This document shows, piece by piece, positions 1 to 9,082 of a stretch of DNA of 64,000 nucleotides (position 1 is the first letter of the stretch; each line of letters opens with the position of its first letter). The translations under genes were made by a program, and so were the position numbers. The stretch lies in the NCBI RefSeq assembly GCF_011801145.1, contig NZ_CP046172.1:7440001-7504000 (forward strand), written 5' to 3'. A model generated the notes under the pieces. That model was not told the origin of the DNA, did not search any database, and worked only from the letters and a program-made list of their open reading frames with translations. Source of the DNA: Nocardia arthritidis (lineage in GTDB: Bacteria > Actinomycetota > Actinomycetes > Mycobacteriales > Mycobacteriaceae).

Positions 1-1041
1 GTCGCGGTCGGCGGCCTGGTTCTGCGCGATGGCCAGGATCGCGCCGGTCGACGGGCGCAGCACCACCATCATGGCCTGGTCGTCGGGTCCGTCGACGGCC
101 CGCTGCGCCGCGTTCTGCACATTGCGGTCGATGCTCAGCGAGAACGACGGCGCGGGCTGCGACGGCACCTCGGTGAGCACATCGGTGTCCACGCCGTCGG
201 CGTTCAACGTGACGACGCTCCAGCCCGCCTTACCGTCGACCTCGTCGATCACCGTCTTGCGCACCTGCGCCAGCAAATCCGGGGCGAAATCCCGGTCGGT
301 GGCGACCAGATCCCACTGCTGGGTCAGCGTCACCCCCGGCAGACCGATGAGATCCGTTGCGACATCGTTGTATTCGACCTCGTTGAGCAGTATGACGGTG
401 TACCCGCCCTTGGCCGCCCGCGCGCCGTCGAGTATCGCGTCGGGGGTCAGCTTCGGATCGATACGCGCCAACCGGGCGGACAGCGCGGTGGCGACCGAGC
501 CGGCGTCCGGCGCATCCGCCATATCGAAGGCGACGCGAGTTACCTTGCCCGGCACCAGCACATCGCTGCCGGACTGCTCGTTCACCCGGGCCCGCGGCGC
601 CGGTTCGGTGCGCAGCGCCATGGTCTGGGTATCGCCGAGTTGCGGATGGATATCCGACGAGGACCACCGCACCACCCAGCGCCCGCCGGACTTCACCAGC
701 TGCAATTGGCCGGTGTAATTCCAGACGCGATTCTTGGGCAGCTTCCAGGTGTAGGTGTAGTCGACGATGGCCGTGTCACCGGTGACCCTGGCCGCGCCGG
801 TATGCGCGGACAGCTGTTCGGCCTGTAGCTTGTCCCACGCCGAACGCAGTGCGGCGCTTGCCTTTTCGGGTTGGTTGGTGAGCCGGGCCGCGGTGCTCAC
901 ATCATGTCCGGCGAAGGCGGACACGAAGGCGTCCGCGGCGGGCGTCGGGCCCTGCGGGCCGCTCGCGCACCCCGCGGCGGGCACGGTCAACGCCGCGGCG
1001 GTCAGCACAACGGCGAATCTGCGTTTCGTCCGTATCGACAT
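1..1041 (-). CDS. Penicillin-binding lipoprotein (Rv2864c type), 3' part cut by window edge
   Basis: The minus strand is open from ATG at 1041 to the window start with no stop. The translation begins with a basic signal peptide and a lipobox-like AAGC at about residues 21-24, so it is probably an outer-leaflet lipoprotein. The next ~110 residues fit the NTF2-like MecA_N domain (KLPKNRVWNYTGQLQLV, then VVRWSSSDIHPQLGDTQ). These are followed by a PBP dimerisation-like region and the start of a transpeptidase domain (VVLRPSTGAILAIAQN). The catalytic SxxK lies beyond the edge. The pattern closely resembles M. tuberculosis Rv2864c, a D,D-transpeptidase-type cell-wall enzyme, and the downstream gene order matches too. 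It is 72 bp from the GNAT gene and probably co-transcribed with it. Confidence 0.85.
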   Translation of the reverse strand, partial: MSIRTKRRFAVVLTAAALTVPAAGCASGPQGPTPAADAFVSAFAGHDVSTAARLTNQPEKASAALRSAWDKLQAEQLSAHTGAARVTGDTAIVDYTYTWKLPKNRVWNYTGQLQLVKSGGRWVVRWSSSDIHPQLGDTQTMALRTEPAPRARVNEQSGSDVLVPGKVTRVAFDMADAPDAGSVATALSARLARIDPKLTPDAILDGARAAKGGYTVILLNEVEYNDVATDLIGLPGVTLTQQWDLVATDRDFAPDLLAQVRKTVIDEVDGKAGWSVVTLNADGVDTDVLTEVPSQPAPSFSLSIDRNVQNAAQRAVDGPDDQAMMVVLRPSTGAILAIAQNQAADRD

Positions 1042-1113
1042 CGGGAGCGATGGTAATGGCCAATCGCGAGCAAACCCGGTGGGCACACCGGATCCGCTCG
1101 GCCGGAACGGCGT

Positions 1114-2018
1114 TCAGTCCAGCAACACCGTGGCGAAGGTGGCGATTTGCCGGAATCCGACGCGACCGTACGCGCGCCGGGCGATGGTGTTGTAATCGTT
1201 GACGTACAGGCTGGCGGTGCGGCCCGAGGCGACGACCGCATTCGCCACCGCCGCCGTGCCCGCGGTGCCGTGCCCGCGCCCGCGCCGATCCGGATGCACC
1301 CACACCCCTGGATCTGCCCGGTCCGCCGGGACAGCGAACCGATCTCGGCCTTGTACACCACCTCGCCGTCCTCGAAACGCGCCCAGGCCCGGCCGGATTC
1401 GATCAGGCTCGCGATCCGGCGGCGATAGCCGCGGCCGCCGTCGCCTGCCCGCGGATCGACGCCGACCTCCTCGATGAACATGGCGATGGCCGCGCAGAGG
1501 TATCGGTCCAATTCATCCGGCCGCACCCGGCGGACCTCCGCGTCCGGGGTGGCCAGCGGCGGCTGCGCGAGCGCGAGCAGCGGCTGCTCGCCGCGCACCT
1601 CGCGCTCCGGACCCCACCGGTGCGACAGCATCTCCCACAGCGGCAGCGCCAGCTCCTGCCTGCCGACCACCGACGAGCACACCCGCGGCCACCGCGCGGC
1701 CCGATCGGCGAAGGCGCGCAACGCATCGTGATCACCGCGCAGCGGCACCAGATTCGCGCCGGAGAAGCACAGCGACTCCGCCGGACCACCCCGGCTCCAC
1801 AGCTCCCCTTGCCCGCCACGGCCGTCCAAACCGAATTCCTGCAACCGCGCCGCGACCATGCACGAGGCCACCGGGTCGGCATCCAGGACCCGCAGTACCT
1901 GTGCCAGATCCCGGTTCGCCAGCTGACGCGCCGGTGTGTATCTGGCCCGTCGCGTCGGCTCCAGCAGACTCCGCACACGCACAGCCTGCCACGAAAAACG
2001 CAAACGTGGTAAGTGCAT
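1114..2018 (-). pseudogene. GNAT-family N-acetyltransferase (Rv2867c type), interrupted by a one-base frameshift
   Basis: Frame 1 runs from ATG 2018 (GGGGTGG upstream; an earlier in-frame start at 2063 is possible). It carries a DUF4081-like N-terminal half (LDADPVASCMVAARL, LCFSGANLVPLRG) and the start of the GNAT core (FIEEVGVDPRAGDGGRGYRRR, ARFEDGEVVYKAEIGS). After GQIQG the acetyl-CoA loop WVHPDRRGRGHGTAGTAAV and the ending FRQIATFATVLLD continue only in another frame. Restoring one base in the C run at 1304-1307 rejoins them. Acceptor substrate is unknown. Everything needed for a full ~300-residue protein is present, so a sequencing error or a very recent mutation is more likely than old decay. 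It lies between ispG and the penicillin-binding lipoprotein, as in mycobacteria. Confidence 0.8.
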
Positions 2019-2074
2019 GACGAAAGCCACCCCGCTATCTTCTGGGACAGCGGGGCGGCGCATCGTATTTCCGG

Positions 2075-3232
2075 TCAGCCGACGGTGACGACGGGGTCGC
2101 CCGCGCCCGCGGCATCGCCCATTTCCTCGGCGATCCGCATGGCCTCCTCGATCAGCGTCTCCACGATCTGATGTTCCGGCACGGTCTTGATGACCTGCCC
2201 CTTGACGAAGATCTGGCCCTTGCCGTTGCCGGAGGCCACACCGAGATCCGCCTCACGCGCCTCACCGGGACCGTTCACCACGCAGCCCATCACGGCGACG
2301 CGCAGCGGAACCTCCATACCCTCCAGGCCCGCGGTCACCTCGTTCGCCAGGGTGTACACGTCGACCTGTGCGCGACCGCACGACGGGCAGGACACGATCT
2401 CCAGCTTGCGCGGCCGCAGGTTCAGCGACTGCAGGATCTGCCCGCCCACCTTCACCTCTTCGGCGGGCGGCGCGGACAGCGACACCCGGATGGTGTCGCC
2501 GATGCCCTCGGACAGCAGCGCGCCGAACGCCACCGCCGATTTGATCGTGCCCTGGAATGCGGGCCCGGCCTCGGTGACACCGAGATGCAGCGGGTAATCG
2601 CAGCTCGCGGCCAGCTGCCGGTACGCCTCGACCATCACCACCGGATCGTTGTGTTTGACCGAGATCTTGATATCGCCGAAGCCGTGCTCCTCGAACAGGC
2701 TCGCCTCCCACAGCGCCGATTCGACCAGCGCCTCGGGGGTCGCCTTGCCGTACTTCTCCAGCATCCGCTTGTCCAGCGAACCGGCGTTCACCCCGATCCG
2801 GATCGGAATGCCCGCTGCCCCAGCCGCTTTCGCGACCTCTTTGACGCGGCCGTCGAATTCCTTGATGTTGCCCGGATTCACCCGCACCGCCGCGCAACCC
2901 GCGTCGATCGCGGCGAAGATGTAGCGGGGCTGGAAGTGGATGTCGGCGATCACCGGAATCTGCGATTTCTTCGCGATGGTCGCCAGCGCGTCGGCGTCCT
3001 CCTGTCGCGGGCAGGCGACGCGCACGATGTCACAGCCGGATGCGGTGAGCTCGGCGATCTGCTGCAGCGTCGCGTTCACGTCGTGGGTCTTGGTGGTGGT
3101 CATCGACTGCACGGAGATCGGGTGCTCACTGCCGACCCCGACATTGCCCACCATCAGCTGGCGGGTCTTGCGCCGGGGCGCCAGAACGGCCGCGGGTGCG
3201 GTCGGCATCCCCAATCCGATTGTGCTGGTCAC
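2075..3232 (-). CDS. ispG: 4-hydroxy-3-methylbut-2-en-1-yl diphosphate synthase (GcpE/IspG)
   Basis: This [4Fe-4S] enzyme converts MEcPP to HMBPP in the MEP isoprenoid pathway. The 385-residue length is usual for actinobacteria. The N-terminal TIM-barrel half has [19 protein letters not shown] and ADIHFQP. The C-terminal reductase half has the cluster cysteines in CPSCGR and [11 protein letters not shown]. The start is GTG at 3232. It lies just upstream of the GNAT gene and downstream of rip1 and dxr on the same strand. dxr acts earlier in the same pathway, the order conserved in mycobacteria. Confidence 0.97.
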   Translation of the reverse strand: MTSTIGLGMPTAPAAVLAPRRKTRQLMVGNVGVGSEHPISVQSMTTTKTHDVNATLQQIAELTASGCDIVRVACPRQEDADALATIAKKSQIPVIADIHFQPRYIFAAIDAGCAAVRVNPGNIKEFDGRVKEVAKAAGAAGIPIRIGVNAGSLDKRMLEKYGKATPEALVESALWEASLFEEHGFGDIKISVKHNDPVVMVEAYRQLAASCDYPLHLGVTEAGPAFQGTIKSAVAFGALLSEGIGDTIRVSLSAPPAEEVKVGGQILQSLNLRPRKLEIVSCPSCGRAQVDVYTLANEVTAGLEGMEVPLRVAVMGCVVNGPGEAREADLGVASGNGKGQIFVKGQVIKTVPEHQIVETLIEEAMRIAEEMGDAAGAGDPVVTVG

Positions 3233-3379
3233 GTTCGGCTGCCTACTTTCCTACGTTTTCGAGTGGGGCCGCTCGCCTACCGAGCTTAACCGCGTGCGGC
3301 AGGGGGCCACCTTGTGACGGCCATGACAGAGGGGCGGCAGTCAACTGTCCGCGACTGCCCGGGTCAGACTACCCGCGAC

Positions 3380-4585
3380 TTATGGGAAAAGCTGGATCGG
3401 ATTGACGATATCGGCGACCAAGGTCAATACCATGTACGCGCCGCCGATCACCACGAAGACATAGGTCACCGGCAGCAATTTCAGATAGTCGACCGGGCTG
3501 CCCGGTTGCTGTCCGCGCCAGCCGCGAATCGAGTTGCGCACCTTCTCGTAGAGCACCACCGCGATGTGGCCGCCGTCCAGCGGCAGCAGCGGCAGGATGT
3601 TGAACGCGCCGAGGAAGAAGTTCAGGCTGGCCAGCACCAGGATGAACAGATTCCACTTGCCGTGATCGGCCGTCTCGCCGCCGATCTTGCTCGCGCCGTA
3701 GACGCTGACCGGGGTCTCCGCATCGCGTTCACCGCCGGTGACCGCCGTGATCAGCGCGGAAACCTTGGACGGCAGCTGCGCCAGCGATTCGACGGTGCGC
3801 ACCGCCATCTGGCCCGTGAAGGCGCCCGCGGCCGGAATCGCCGCCAGCACATTGTATTTCAGCGGCTCGTAGTATTCCTGGCCGACGCCGACGGCGCCCA
3901 CCTCGCGGGCCGGGCCGTTCTTGTCCGCGTAGCGGGCGACCCGCTGCGGGGTGACCTGGATGTCCAATGTCTTGCCGTCACGATCGACGGTGTAGCTGAA
4001 CGGGCCGGTCTGCTTCTGGGTCTCGGCCTGGAACTCCTTCCAGGTGCTCACCTTCACACCGGCGACGGCGTGCACGACATCGCCGCGCTGTAGACCCGCC
4101 TGCTGGGCCGGGCCGGGGCCGGTGCACGGCAGCAGCTCGAGGTTCGCCGGGTTCTGGTCGGCGGTGCAGCTCATCGCGCCGATGGTGGTGGCGGGCGGTT
4201 GATCGAAGCGCGGCAGCCCCCAGCCGACGGCGAGCACGACGATCAGCACATAGCCGAGCACGAAGTTCATCGCGATGCCGCCGACCATGACGACCAGGCG
4301 CTTCCAGGTGGCCTGCCGGTACATGGCCCGGTCCAGATCCTCCGGGTCCAGTTCGTCGAGCGCGGTCATGCCCGCGATATCGCAGAATCCGCCGAACGGC
4401 AGCGCCTTGATGCCGTACTCGGTCTCCCCGCGCCGGAACGACCAGATCCGCGGCCCGAAACCGATGAAGTAGCGCCTGACCTTCATACCCGTCGCCTGGG
4501 CCGCCCACATGTGCCCGCATTCGTGCAGCGCGATCGATAACGTGATCCCGAGGGCGAACAACACGAACCCCAACGCGAACACCAT
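3380..4585 (-). CDS. rip1: Site-2 protease, Rip1/RseP family intramembrane zinc metalloprotease
   Basis: The first transmembrane helix carries the zinc motif HECGH at about residues 21-25. A PDZ-like domain follows (GPAQQAGLQRGDVVHAVAGV). A late membrane segment has the third-ligand motif LPLDGGHIAVV. Members cut anti-sigma factors or other membrane proteins inside the bilayer; Rip1 of M. tuberculosis controls several sigma-factor pathways. ATG 4585 (MVFALGFVLFALG) is chosen over the longer start at 4627 because it places the helix at the N-terminus as in mycobacterial Rip1, giving 401 residues. It lies between dxr and ispG, the mycobacterial order. Confidence 0.93.
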   Translation of the reverse strand: MVFALGFVLFALGITLSIALHECGHMWAAQATGMKVRRYFIGFGPRIWSFRRGETEYGIKALPFGGFCDIAGMTALDELDPEDLDRAMYRQATWKRLVVMVGGIAMNFVLGYVLIVVLAVGWGLPRFDQPPATTIGAMSCTADQNPANLELLPCTGPGPAQQAGLQRGDVVHAVAGVKVSTWKEFQAETQKQTGPFSYTVDRDGKTLDIQVTPQRVARYADKNGPAREVGAVGVGQEYYEPLKYNVLAAIPAAGAFTGQMAVRTVESLAQLPSKVSALITAVTGGERDAETPVSVYGASKIGGETADHGKWNLFILVLASLNFFLGAFNILPLLPLDGGHIAVVLYEKVRNSIRGWRGQQPGSPVDYLKLLPVTYVFVVIGGAYMVLTLVADIVNPIQLFP

Positions 4586-4738
4586 TAGCTCTACAGCCCT
4601 CCTGCTGTGTCTGACCCGCGACAGCACACGCGCGTCCGGTAGGCCGCGGGCACCTCGACCACAGTAACCGGACCCGGATCGACGCCGCGCCTTCAGTCTG
4701 ACAGGCGATGGTCGCGCCGCGCGTCCGGTCCCCGGCGA

Positions 4739-5878
4739 TCAGGCGGCGACACGCTGTCTGGCGAATTCACGCGCCCACGCGTCGGCGGCGAGCACCTCGT
4801 CGAGCGATTCGGGTTCGGCCCGCCACCGGTCGGCGGCGTCCACCGCCGCGGCGACGGTGCGGACGATATCCGGGAAGCGAATCGCGCCGTCCAGGAATGC
4901 CTGCACCGCGATCTCGTTCGCGGCGTTGTAGACCGCGGTCACGCTGCCGCCGGCCTGCCCGGCCCGGCGCGCCAGCTCGACCGCCGGGAACACCGCATTG
5001 TCCAGCGGTTCGAATTCCCAGGTGGACGCGGTGCCGAAATCACAGGCGGCGGCCGCGCCGGGCACCCGGTCCGGCCAGCCGAGGGCCAGCGCGATCGGCA
5101 GCCGCATATCCGGCGGGCTGGCCTGGGCCAGGGTGGAACCATCGGTGAAGGTGACCATCGAGTGCACGATCGACTGCGGGTGCACGGTGACATCGATGCG
5201 GTCGTACGGAATGCCGAACAGCAGATGCGTCTCGATCAGCTCCAGCCCCTTGTTCACCAGGGATGCCGAATTCAGCGTATTCATCAGGCCCATCGACCAG
5301 GTCGGATGCGCCTTGGCCTCGTCCGGGTTCACCGATTCCAGCATTTCGGTGGTCCAGCCGCGGAACGGGCCGCCGGAGGCGGTGAGCACCAGGCGCGCCA
5401 CCTCGTCGGCGCGGCCGCCGCGCAGGCACTGCGCCAACGCCGAATGTTCCGAATCCACCGGGACGATCTGGCCGGGGGCGGCCGCGCGGGTCACCAGTGA
5501 ACCGCCCGCCACCAGAGATTCCTTGTTGGCCAAGGCAAGTCGGGTGCCCGATCGCAGAGTCGCCAGGGTCGGTTCCAGGCCGAGCGAACCGACCAGCGCG
5601 TTCAGCACGACATCGGCCTCGGTGCGGCGCACCAGCTCGGTGACCGCGCCGGGACCGCTCAGCGCGACGCCGAGCCGGGCGCCCGCGGCCGGGTCGGCGA
5701 CCGCGACGTTGCGCACCCCGGTGGCCGCCATCTGGGCGGCGAGCAGTTCGGTATTGCCGCCGCGCGCGGCCAAGCCGACCACGCGGAACCGGTCGGGGTT
5801 GGCGGCGATCACGTCGAGCGCTTGGGTACCGATGGAACCGGTGCTGCCCAGCAGCAGGACTCTCACGATGTCGGACAC
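4739..5878 (-). CDS. dxr: 1-deoxy-D-xylulose 5-phosphate reductoisomerase
   Basis: It carries out the NADPH-dependent conversion of DXP to MEP, the first committed step of the MEP pathway and the target of fosmidomycin. The N-terminal Rossmann motif [10 protein letters not shown] is at about residues 8-17. Substrate and metal motifs follow: [18 protein letters not shown] and [10 protein letters not shown]. The catalytic-loop sequence HPTWSMG and then [11 protein letters not shown] are also present. The 379-residue length is normal and the start is GTG at 5878. It sits 153 bp upstream of rip1 on the same strand. Confidence 0.97.
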   Translation of the reverse strand: MSDIVRVLLLGSTGSIGTQALDVIAANPDRFRVVGLAARGGNTELLAAQMAATGVRNVAVADPAAGARLGVALSGPGAVTELVRRTEADVVLNALVGSLGLEPTLATLRSGTRLALANKESLVAGGSLVTRAAAPGQIVPVDSEHSALAQCLRGGRADEVARLVLTASGGPFRGWTTEMLESVNPDEAKAHPTWSMGLMNTLNSASLVNKGLELIETHLLFGIPYDRIDVTVHPQSIVHSMVTFTDGSTLAQASPPDMRLPIALALGWPDRVPGAAAACDFGTASTWEFEPLDNAVFPAVELARRAGQAGGSVTAVYNAANEIAVQAFLDGAIRFPDIVRTVAAAVDAADRWRAEPESLDEVLAADAWAREFARQRVAA

Positions 5879-6005
5879 CCGCTCATTGTGGCCGACGCGG
5901 AAACCCCCGGAGACCGCCCCTGCTGGCTACGACGGACGGTCGTATGCCACGATTGATCTCAACCGGCGCCTGGCGCCCGAAACCGACAAGACCTAAGGAG
6001 CGATC

Positions 6006-6275
6006 GTGGCCTCCACGGATATCGAACCCGCCAACAACGAGCGCGCGGTCGTCACCCACGTGGATACCGCCGAGGTGCCCTCCGCGGAATGGGGTTGGAG
6101 CGGTGAATCCCGCCGGACCTTCCGCACCGCCGGCTGGATCGTCGCGATCATCCTGCTGTGCATGCTGATCGGTAACCAGAAGGGTCACGTCGAGGATATC
6201 TACCTCGTCGGCATCGCGGCCGCCATCGCGGTCGTCCTGATCCGCGACTCGATCCTGCGCCGCAAGCCCCGCTAA
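6006..6275 (+). CDS. DUF2631 family small membrane protein (Rv2876 type)
   Basis: It encodes 89 residues. A polar N-terminus contains EVPSAEWGWSG, which recalls the conserved part of DUF2631. Two hydrophobic segments follow (TAGWIVAIILLCMLIG and IYLVGIAAAIAVVLI) and then a basic C-terminal tail RRKPR. This suggests a two-helix inner-membrane protein. The GTG start at 6006 is set by AAGGAG seven bases upstream. Function is unknown; M. tuberculosis Rv2876, also near dxr, is the likely counterpart. A strong terminator follows. Confidence 0.75.
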   Translation: MASTDIEPANNERAVVTHVDTAEVPSAEWGWSGESRRTFRTAGWIVAIILLCMLIGNQKGHVEDIYLVGIAAAIAVVLIRDSILRRKPR

Positions 6276-6296
6276 CTCAGCGCAAACCAGAACCCA

Positions 6297-6354
6297 ACGA
6301 CCGGAACCGCTTTCCCGCGCCGCGGCGCGAAAACGGTTCCGGTCGTGTGTTTTC
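6297..6354 (+). terminator. Rho-independent terminator after the DUF2631 gene
   Basis: A perfect 13-bp inverted repeat (ACGACCGGAACCG at 6297-6309, its complement at 6334-6346) encloses a second GC-rich hairpin. It is followed by GTGTTTTCC. It starts 21 bp after the stop codon. Confidence 0.75.
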
Positions 6355-6418
6355 CGGGCGCGGGCTGCAGTAATGTGCTGCGCGGCAAGACCACACCACA
6401 TCAGCTGTGAGGGGATAC

Positions 6419-6736
6419 ATGCGCAAGTCTTTGTCCGCAGCATTACTGACCGCCACCGCCGTCGGCACCCTGGCCACGCTGCCCGCCGCACCGGCCCAGG
6501 CGCAGTCGGCCGCGTGCGGCCAGGCCATCGACGCGATCAATGCCGCCGTCGCCGCCGCGAGCGGCAACCTGACCCCGGATATCGGTAAGACGCTATCGAT
6601 CAAACTGCTCGCCATCGATGCCAGCGGCGCCGACCGGGACGCGATAGCCGCGTACGCGAAGGCCCTCACCGACGAGGACGCCAGCGCCGATATGACCGGG
6701 GCGACCAACGCGTTCAACGCCGCCTGCGCGAGCTGA
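6419..6736 (+). CDS. Small secreted protein, first of a tandem pair
   Basis: It encodes 105 residues: a Sec signal peptide (MRKSLSAALLTATAVGTLA) with a likely cut after APAQAQ, then an ~75-residue helical, alanine-rich mature part. Two cysteines (SAACGQ and the last residues NAACAS) could form a disulfide. ATG 6419 is preceded by GAGGGGAT. The gene 85 bp downstream encodes a clear paralogue with the same signal peptide, cysteine spacing and ADRDAI/AERDAI motif, so the two arose by duplication. The size and two-cysteine helical layout recall small actinobacterial secreted proteins such as hemophore-like ones, but I cannot assign a function. Confidence 0.75.
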   Translation: MRKSLSAALLTATAVGTLATLPAAPAQAQSAACGQAIDAINAAVAAASGNLTPDIGKTLSIKLLAIDASGADRDAIAAYAKALTDEDASADMTGATNAFNAACAS

Positions 6737-6820
6737 GCCACAACCGGAACCCGTTCGGATCCAAGCTTTTCCGGTCGCCACCCGCGCGCCCGTCACCCGA
6801 CACCACCGCAGAGGGAATTC

Positions 6821-7129
6821 ATGCGTAAACTTCTGTCCGCCGCGCTGCCCGCCATCGCCGCGGGCACGCTGCTGACGCTACCGGCCGCTCCGGCGCAGGC
6901 GCAGACCGCCGCGTGTGAGATGGCGAGCGAGGTGATCCGCTCGGCCTTCATCGCCGCGCCGGACCACCGGCTCGATCGCGACGCCCAGCGGGCGCTCACC
7001 ACCAAACTGCAATCCATCTTCGCGCGGGATGCCGAGCGGGATGCGATCGATGCGTTCGTCCAGGCGGTGAACGGCGGCGACGATCTGGATCAGGCGTACG
7101 CGACGTTCACCAGTACCTGCAAGGCCTGA
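6821..7129 (+). CDS. Small secreted protein, second of a tandem pair
   Basis: It encodes 102 residues. The signal peptide (MRKLLSAALPAIAAGTLLTL, cut near APAQAQ) nearly copies that of the upstream gene. The mature part is helical with cysteines near its start (TAACEM) and end (TSTCKA). The middle has diverged and is more charged, for example DHRLDRDAQRALTTKLQSIF. ATG 6821 follows AGAGGGA. A weak hairpin (6743-6749/6769-6775) separates the two genes, so independent or partly coupled expression is possible. Function unknown. Confidence 0.75.
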   Translation: MRKLLSAALPAIAAGTLLTLPAAPAQAQTAACEMASEVIRSAFIAAPDHRLDRDAQRALTTKLQSIFARDAERDAIDAFVQAVNGGDDLDQAYATFTSTCKA

Positions 7130-7137
7130 ATCGGCCG

Positions 7138-7172
7138 GGCCCGCTGCCGAATTCGGTATTCGGCGGCGGGCC
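7138..7172. terminator. Hairpin terminator between convergent genes
   Basis: A 15-bp stem with one mismatch (7138-7152 and 7158-7172, loop TCGGT) lies between the end of the second secreted-protein gene and the end of the convergent LysR gene. It can serve both strands. Confidence 0.65.
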
Positions 7173-7187
7173 TTGGCATTTCGGATG

Positions 7188-8102
7188 TCATCGGCCGCGG
7201 CGGCGCTGCTGCCCCTTCGCCGGTGTGCGCTTGGCCGGCGCCTTCCTACTTTTCGGCTCGGCCTGCTTCTTCGTAACAGGTTGCGGTGCCGCATTTTTCG
7301 AGCGTGAGCTGCGCTCCGAGCGGCCGCGCACGACGCCGATGAAATCCTCCACCTGCTCGGTGGTGTGGTCGGTGAGCCAGGCCAGCGCGACCTCGGTGCC
7401 GGGCAGGTCGGTGACGGTGCGGTAGATCAGGTCGCGGCGGTGGTGCAGCCGGGCGATCGAATGCGGGACGATCGCGAAACCGCCTATGGCGGCGACCATT
7501 TCGAGGGTTCCGGCGGCCGCGTCGACGGATTCGACATCCTGGCGGTCCTCATCGGACAGATCGGTCAGCGCGATCTCGTCGAACAGGGAGATCGGATGAT
7601 CCTTCTGGACGACAGCGACCGGCAGCTCATGATAGAGCGGGATCGCGCTCAGGCCCGTACGGTCGATCGGCAGCCGGACGAAGCACATGTCGACCCGGCC
7701 TTCACGCAGCGCCTGCTCCTGGTCCGCCGCGGCGAGCTGGACCAGCTCCAGCGGAATCTCCGGGTAGCGCTCGGCCCAGATCCGACTCCACTTCGCGACG
7801 GTGACGCCCGGCACGTACCCGATCCGCAGCGTAACCGGCTCCGGCTCCGGCTCTTCCGCCGCTCGGGCAATGAATTCCTTTGCCTCACCGAGCAATTCGC
7901 GTCCATCATCGGTGAGTCGAGTGGGTTGGGCGCCCGGCACGAACAGCTTCGTACCCAGCTCGTTCTCCAACTCGATGACGGTGTTGCTCAACCGCTGCCG
8001 CGAGATGCGCAGCGCCTTCGCCGCCCGCGCGAAATGCAGTTCCTCCGCGACGGCGACGAACCAGCGCAGGCGCGTCACATCGATCGACTCCAACCGGCTC
8101 AT
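7188..8102 (-). CDS. LysR-family transcriptional regulator with a basic C-terminal tail
   Basis: The N-terminal winged helix-turn-helix is typical (TRLRWFVAVAEELHFARAAK, then ALRISRQRLSNTVIELENELG, residues ~9-50). A type-2 periplasmic-binding-like effector domain follows (VTLRIGYVPG; ALREGRVDMCFVRLPID). The last ~45 residues are unusual: a low-complexity Lys/Arg/Pro/Ala tail (KKQAEPKSRKAPAKRTPAKG) of the kind that strengthens non-specific DNA binding. Effector and target are unknown. The start is ATG 8102. The nearest upstream gene is vapC, transcribed the same way from far upstream, so no divergent target is obvious. Confidence 0.85.
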   Translation of the reverse strand: MSRLESIDVTRLRWFVAVAEELHFARAAKALRISRQRLSNTVIELENELGTKLFVPGAQPTRLTDDGRELLGEAKEFIARAAEEPEPEPVTLRIGYVPGVTVAKWSRIWAERYPEIPLELVQLAAADQEQALREGRVDMCFVRLPIDRTGLSAIPLYHELPVAVVQKDHPISLFDEIALTDLSDEDRQDVESVDAAAGTLEMVAAIGGFAIVPHSIARLHHRRDLIYRTVTDLPGTEVALAWLTDHTTEQVEDFIGVVRGRSERSSRSKNAAPQPVTKKQAEPKSRKAPAKRTPAKGQQRRRGR

Positions 8103-8269
8103 TCATCGAAGCGTATTGCACGGAGTGTGCCGGGAACGCCCAGGCACCAGCCGCAGCGCAATCCCACTGCCCTCCACCCGGCCGCGCATCGAAGGGTGCG
8201 GCCAGGCCGGTGAGCCCTTCGACGGCCCGGACCGACCTTCGGGAGCACCGCGCCGACGACCGCGCTGAC

Positions 8270-8737
8270 CTATGTAGACGCCAGGTCGTCGGGAAGTACG
8301 CGGAAGGCCTTGTGGTCGGTAAGCGGGGTGAGCGCCCGGAAATCACGTCGATCGATCGTGAGGATCGCATCTGTTTCGTAGTCGGCCGCCAACGTCACGT
8401 TGACGGCGTCGGCCAGGTCGAGCCGAAGCTTCGGATACAACCGGCGAATCAGGTTGGCTTGATCGAGGACATCGGGCGTAATCGCCGCGATCGCGAAGCG
8501 TGTTGTGCGCGCCTGCGTAGCCAGATCCTCGATCATCTCCACGGCGATCCGGTGACCGAGCGCTCTGCGCCCGACATGATCGAGTTCCGCGAGCACCATG
8601 GGCGACAGGACGATCAGACCTGCCTGCTCGAGCACATGAAATGCGCGGGCACTGTCCGGTGACGCCGTATCGAATGCCGCGATCAGGCCCGACGTATCCG
8701 CGATGACGATGCCCAACTCATCCGGGGCCACCGTCAT
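8270..8737 (-). CDS. VapC-family PIN-domain toxin
   Basis: It encodes 155 residues with the PIN-domain acidic residues in order: D in VIADTSGLIAAF, E in MVLAELDHV, then D in LRLDLADAVNVTLA and D in AILTIDRRDF. PIN toxins are Mg-dependent ribonucleases. The start ATG 8737 overlaps the antitoxin stop codon (ATGA), so the two are translationally coupled in antitoxin-toxin order. RNA target cannot be predicted. Confidence 0.88.
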   Translation of the reverse strand: MTVAPDELGIVIADTSGLIAAFDTASPDSARAFHVLEQAGLIVLSPMVLAELDHVGRRALGHRIAVEMIEDLATQARTTRFAIAAITPDVLDQANLIRRLYPKLRLDLADAVNVTLAADYETDAILTIDRRDFRALTPLTDHKAFRVLPDDLAST

Positions 8738-8982
8738 GAACGCTCCGGGTTGTCACCGAAATCCTTACCGAGATACTCGTCTACCCGTTCGGCGAGGGTC
8801 GGGTCACCGCTGGAGAATCGCCTGAGACGCAACGGCTCGGATTGGCGACGCACCCGGAGAGCCGCCAAATGTATTGCGTTACGGATAATTTCGGCCTCGC
8901 TGATATTCCGCCGCGCGGCCGCCTCCTTGATCGCGGCCAAGTCGTCGGCGTCGGCGTAAACCATCGTGCGCTTCAGAGCCAT
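8734..8982 (-). CDS. VapB-type ribbon-helix-helix antitoxin
   Basis: It encodes 82 residues from ATG 8982 (MALKRTMVYADADDLAAIK). The N-terminus has a ribbon-helix-helix pattern (ISEAEIIRNAIHLAAL). The acidic C-terminus (DEYLGKDFGDNPE) would wrap the toxin. An upstream in-frame start at 9009 is less likely because the putative operator would then lie inside the coding region. It is expected to repress its own promoter with VapC. Confidence 0.82.
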   Translation of the reverse strand: MALKRTMVYADADDLAAIKEAAARRNISEAEIIRNAIHLAALRVRRQSEPLRLRRFSSGDPTLAERVDEYLGKDFGDNPERS

Positions 8983-9000
8983 ATGTGTATTGTGACATAT
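8981..9000. promoter_or_regulatory. Inverted repeat at the vapBC start, candidate autoregulatory operator
   Basis: ATATGT (8981-8986) and ACATAT (8995-9000) form a 6-bp dyad over the vapB start codon in a locally AT-rich stretch. Position and symmetry suit VapBC autorepression. Confidence 0.4.
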
Positions 9001-9082
9001 ATTCCACATGCCTGCCGAGGCTGCTCGACAGATGACCTCGGCCGTGCGCGGCCGCGCCGACGGCGCCTACTAGGCTGTTGCG

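Noticed and set aside
6419..7129. Naming the tandem secreted proteins hemophores
   Set aside because: Only size, signal peptide and two cysteines fit; no heme-binding motif can be pointed to.
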